A stretch of 61,951 nt of DNA from NCBI RefSeq assembly GCF_000313135.1, contig NW_004457297.1, positions 11,436 through 73,386 of the forward strand, read 5' to 3'. Below the pieces are notes generated by a model, which did not search any database, was not told the origin of the DNA, and saw only the letters and a program-made list of their open reading frames with translations. The position numbers and the translations under genes are program-made. Below, piece by piece: positions 57,701 to 61,951 of this stretch (its first letter is position 1; every line of letters starts with the position of its first letter). The stretch is from Acanthamoeba castellanii str. Neff. Taxonomy: Eukaryota > Discosea > Longamoebia > Acanthamoebidae.

Positions 57701-60700
57701 GCTGATTGCCAGAAGGACAGAATCAAAGGTAACTCCTACCTCCGGAGACACGCGAATTCGGAGTTAAAAACAACAGTCGCCTGACCCGCACGCGCGCTTC
57801 TTCCAGGCAAGCTGCTGCTTTCCTCGAGCACGGTTTCGGTGTGGAGCTACATCCACGAGAACGAGGAGCTCTTCCGGAGCGACCTCTACCAGCCCAATCT
57901 GTCGATTCCTCTCCAGCCGCAGCCCAACGACGTCAAACTGTGGACTGGTACACCATCGGCAACCGTTGCGCGCAATCGCCGCGGTGGTGGTACTCACACA
58001 GTCTTGGGGCGGGGTGATCGCAGAGTACTATATGCGCTGGGCCTGTTACTCTTCAACGGAGCAGGCCGTGAAAGCCATACGCCTCGAGACCTCTAAAGGT
58101 AAGTCATCATGTACAAACATATGGTTGCTGGTGGCTCATCGCTGACGATGTCAAATTATGATGGTCTTCGGCGCACACAGCCGACCACGACGACGTAAGC
58201 GATGTCGAGCTCAATCTGAGCAATCACCTCCTCTACACGGTGCCTCCATCTATTCTCCCCGTACCGAGGCTCACCGCCCTCGACCTCTCGCAGAACTTCA
58301 TCAGCACCCTGGCCTTCAGCATCTCGCCTCTATCGTCGCTGCGGTCGCTCGACCTGTCCCACAACCTGCTGACCTGCCTGCCCACCCACCTGGTGGCCTC
58401 GCTGCCGCAGCTCGTCCACCTCGCCAGCCTCAGCCTCGCGCACAATCGGCTGTGGGACCTCTCGGCGCTCCCCTCCCACCAGCTCCGCGCCCTCACCCAC
58501 CTCGACCTCTCCCACAATCGCCTCTCCGCCATGCCCGCGCACCTGTCGTGCTTGACCCGCCTCCAGGTGCTGAGCCTCGCCGGCAACGCCTTCACCGGCG
58601 GCAATGGTGCGTCACCCCCCCCCAATGCGCCAGACCTGCGTCGGACTTATAAATGACTGTGATCAAACTCCTTGGCTACAGGAAAGGAAGGCGTGCCAGA
58701 GGTGCTTCATTTGGTGCCGTCGCTGGTGTCGCTCGATCTGGCCCACAACGCGATCAGCTCGCTCTCGGCGCGGTTCTTTGCCAGCCTCACGGGGCTCGAG
58801 TCGCTGAACCTCTCCAGCTGCTCGCTCGTCAAGATCGAGCCGGGCCTCTCGCACCTGGCCAAGCTGCGCGTGCTGCACCTCTCGAACAACCCCCAGCTAT
58901 GCGAACTGCCCGGCGATTTGTGGCAGCTGTCCTCCCTCGAGGAGTTCCACGCCCGCAACTGCCTGGGCTTCGCCCGACCGACCAAATCGGCCGACGCGCC
59001 CACGTCACCGCCGACCGGGCTGCACGGATCGGTGCTTCTCAGGAAGAAGCGCCTCGGCACTGTTCGCATCGGCATCCCTGCGTACGTAGAATTCCTCAAA
59101 AACAGTCGCCTCATTTTCAGTACTCCTCTCACTGGGCGGAGCGCATGTGTGTTGTGTCCATGGCAGAGCGGAGACGCCGGACACCGCCAACACCGCGGCG
59201 GCACTGCCGGTCGAGTTCGGGTTCCTGGGGCAGCTGCGCACGCTGGACATCGCCAACAACGCCATCGCGTCGATCCCGGCCGGGTGCTTTGTCAAGTGGA
59301 GTCGCCTGGAGCGGCTCCTGGTCAACGACAACCGGCTCACGGCGCTGAGCGCGGATGTCGGCTCGCTGAGCGCGCTCAAGGAGCTGGACCTGCGCAACAA
59401 CCGGCTGCGCGCGCTCACCGCCGAGATCGCCAACCTCAAGCAGCTGACCAAGCTGAACCTCGAGGGCAACTGGATCGCCGAGTTGCCGGCCCAGCTGAGT
59501 ACCATGCAGCTCCACTCGCTCGAGGTGGGGCCACAACACGGGTGCATTCGGTACGTAGTGACCTACAGCCTCTCCTCGATGAGGCCACCACATTCCTCTA
59601 ATATCTTGTCTCGTGTTGTGTATGGCTGCAGTTCGCCTCCGCCGGAGATCGTGTCGATGGGGTCGTCGAGCGTCATCTCGTACTTGAGCCAGCTTCTGCG
59701 GGGCCAGCAGCTCTGCTTCCGCATGAAACTCATGTTCGTGGGCCAGGAAAACGTCGGGTACGATGTGCGCCGGGCTCAGTCTGAGACTACCGCACTGTGG
59801 CTAACCTGGTGAAGCGCATATTCTCCGCAGGAAAACGTCACTGCTTCGCGCCCTGCAGCGGAGGGAGAAGAAGATCAGGTCCTTAGTCCGGTCGCCCAGC
59901 GCGAAGCTGGTCCGCCAGATCGCCGTGCTTGACGACGACAATAGTACACGCCCGCTCTCTCCCAATCCACACCCTTCGGCTCAGGTTTTAACTCCGATTC
60001 TCTTCTCATGTGCAGCCAACGCCGTCCCCCTGTCCACCGACGGTATTGAGATCAACCCGTGGAACCTTGCCATGCCCTGGGGCAACGACGCGCCGATGAT
60101 GGAGCTCTCCGCCTGGGACTTTGCTGGTTTGCTTTCAACACCACCACCCTCCCAGAATGGGTGTTGTCGAGGTTGCTGACACACGTTGTGATGCAGGCCA
60201 AGAAATCTACTACTCCACGCACCAGTTCTTCCTCTCGGAACGTTCGCTGTACGTGGTGGTGTTCAACCTGCTCGCTCCCGAGCAGTCCCACGTCGAATAC
60301 TGGTACGCGGCCAACCTCAGTCGCTCCAGCTTGCATTCTTGTGTCTCATGAGAATGCTCACCTTGGTACTGCACGCAGGCTGCGCTCCGTCCGCACTGCG
60401 GGAGGAAACTCGCCGATCCTCCTGATCGGCACCCATGCCGAGGACGAACGATGTACCGATGACTATCTCAACATCATGCAGCAGAGGTACATTCCTCTCA
60501 TTCCTGCGTTCTACTGCAAATTCCTTGATTGGTGCATGCTGATGGGCCTCCATTTTATTCCAGGTTGACGAAGAAGTACTGCGCCCGGTTTCCCAACATT
60601 TTGGGCATCCACTTCGTGAGCTCCCTCAACGGCAAGGGCATGGACGCGCTGCTCGGCAGCCTCCAATCCATCATCGCTAATCAGGCACGCCTCTTGCTCC

Positions 60701-61951
60701 GCCCCTCCCCCTCCCCCTCCGCGTGTGCGTGTGCGGTGGTGCGTGTGCGTTTTTCTGACGATCGAGTGCAGGAACATATGGGCCAGCCGGTTCCTTCCAA
60801 CTACCTGGAGCTGGAAAAGCTGCTGGTGGCGCAGGGCAAGGAACGCATGCCGCCCATCATGTCCTGGGACGAATTCCGGTCGTTGGCCCGGCTGTGCCTC
60901 ATCGAACGCGAGCACGACCTGCTGGCCGCCACCTCGCTGCTGCACAACTTTGGCTCGCTGGTCCACTTCCCCAACGACGAAAAGGTGCGCGCGCATGTCC
61001 GTCCCTCCGAGGGTGTTGCAAGTGTAGTGGGCGCTGATGTGTGGGTCGGTGCAGCTCAAGGACGTGGTCATCCTGGAGCCCCAATGGCTGATGAACGTCA
61101 TGTCCACCGTCGTGTCGACCAAGCACAACTACTGCAAGTACGCCACTTCACTCCTCCCACTTCTTTCTTCGCCTCTCGAACAGCTCCCTGTTGACCAGCA
61201 CGCTCGCACCGCACGCACGCACGCGGACCACCGCACACGCACAGACAGGAACGGAGTCATGCCTCACTCGGCGTTGCCCCACATCTGGAGGGTGCCCACG
61301 TACCCGCCGCAGGTGCACCCGTTCATCCTCTCCCTGCTGGAGCGGTTCGAGCTGTCGTTCCCCGTGGGCGCCCACATCCACAAGCTGGGCGACTACGCCG
61401 CCCTTCTGCGCTCGGGCGGCGAGGCCGGTTCCAATGCCCCCGCCCCCAGTCTGGAAGAGCCTCTGTACCTCATCCCCTCGCTGCTCCCCGAAGTGCGGCC
61501 CCTCAAGCTCTCGTCCCTGTGGCCCCTCTACTGCCGTACGCTTCACCGCACGCACGCACGCCCGCACGCCCGCACGCAAGGAGATGATGCCTTAATGCGC
61601 AACACGTGTTCTTGTCACACGTGCAGGTGAAGGCGAGTCGATCTTCGGTCGGTGCTATCGATTCGAGTTCGTACCCAAGGTGCGCACACAAGCTAGGCCT
61701 ATGCTCACGGTGTCCGGATGATTCGAGTGTTATGTCTGGAGTGAAACGACTCACGACTGGTGCGCGCGCAGGGGTTCATGGGCCGGCTCATTATCCGTCT
61801 GCTGGCGTTCCCGCTCGCCGCACAGCTGTATTGGCGCCATGGCATCCTGGCCCACATAGGAAGGTACACTGGCGTGTCGGTGTTCGTCTACGCGCATCTG
61901 AGGGGATCTGACGCCTTCATGACGCCAGGGAGCGCATACTGTTGGAGTTGT
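54715..61951 (+). CDS. PH-GRAM-myotubularin-LRR-Roc-COR protein (Pats1-like Roco), partial at both ends
   Basis: Multi-exon gene running off the right edge. Domain order: PH (GKLHKHSPKKARVKRWQRRH to NARRWVETLHLVLQ, 54715-55260); GRAM-like (LLPGERVLTKQDSVFIS, WMTTYRFIFFSK, near 55600); myotubularin-like phosphatase fold (GWPLYRIDKEFARQQL, WRVTTYNKSYSL, CLDPYFRTVVGFCFLIEKEW, 55870-57800); leucine-rich repeats (58200-59540, for example LTALDLSQNFISTL); Roc GTPase with Walker A GQENVGKTS split by an intron at 59759-59830, DFAGQE and IGTHAEDE; and COR from about 60770. Dictyostelium Pats1 has this MTM-LRR-Roc-COR order, followed by kinase and WD40 domains; those would lie beyond 61951. The phosphatase loop at 57171-57212 reads SSDGDGAVPQVTSL where active enzymes have CSDGWDRT, so it should be catalytically dead. 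The 5' end is unresolved. Confidence 0.88.

Overview
The window is nuclear DNA from a GC-rich, intron-dense, gene-dense eukaryote. Most genes are split by short introns of about 60-150 bases with GT-AG ends, and intergenic gaps are usually 100-400 bases. The protein set is unikont/amoebozoan in flavour: a VPS13 lipid-transfer protein, a CENP-E-like kinesin, an AspH-type hydroxylase, a beta-thymosin/WH2 repeat protein, a CYP51 sterol demethylase, and a Roco protein fused to a myotubularin module as in Dictyostelium Pats1. An Acanthamoeba-like amoeba is the best guess, inferred from gene content and base composition only.

Layout: (1) 81-2251 (+), 3' part of a Clu-like/TPR gene. (2) 2341-3935, a 1.6 kb stretch almost without CpG that holds decayed gene pieces, including a partial copy of the neighbouring lipase gene. 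(3) 3953-6070 (-), acid lipase, divergent from (4) 6472-10251 (+), an intronless secreted YWTD-type beta-propeller protein. (5) 10358-13557 (-), F-box/LRR protein. (6) 13855-15088 (-), aspartyl/asparaginyl beta-hydroxylase. (7) 15194-15266 (-), tRNA-Asn. (8) 15520-16575 (-), intronless actin-binding repeat protein. (9) 16996-24277 (-), kinesin with a long coiled-coil tail, divergent from (10) 24554-25363 (+), Mediator subunit 10. (11) 25572-28255 (+), beta-lactamase-like protein. (12) 28221-29934 (-), coiled-coil/AT-hook protein, divergent from (13) 30258-46642 (+), VPS13. (14) 46788-47420 (+), small type I membrane protein. (15) 47549-48168 (-), small multi-pass protein, divergent from (16) 48304-49957 (+), mitochondrial carrier. 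(17) 50451-52843 (+), CYP51. (18) 53157-54019 (+), coiled-coil protein. (19) 54715-61951 (+), PH-GRAM-myotubularin-LRR-Roc-COR protein running off the window.

There is no operon-like pathway cluster; these are mostly housekeeping genes in compact, often divergent pairs. The most unusual items are the CpG-depleted gene graveyard, whose changes relative to an intact copy fall on nearly every CpG as TpG or CpA (a signature of methylated-cytosine decay); the Roco protein whose myotubularin active site has lost Cys, Asp and Arg; the multi-repeat beta-thymosin/WH2 protein with a CsbD-like N-terminus; and RanBP2-type zinc fingers inserted in VPS13. Exon boundaries were read by eye from frame continuity and splice signals, so multi-exon genes are given as gene spans.
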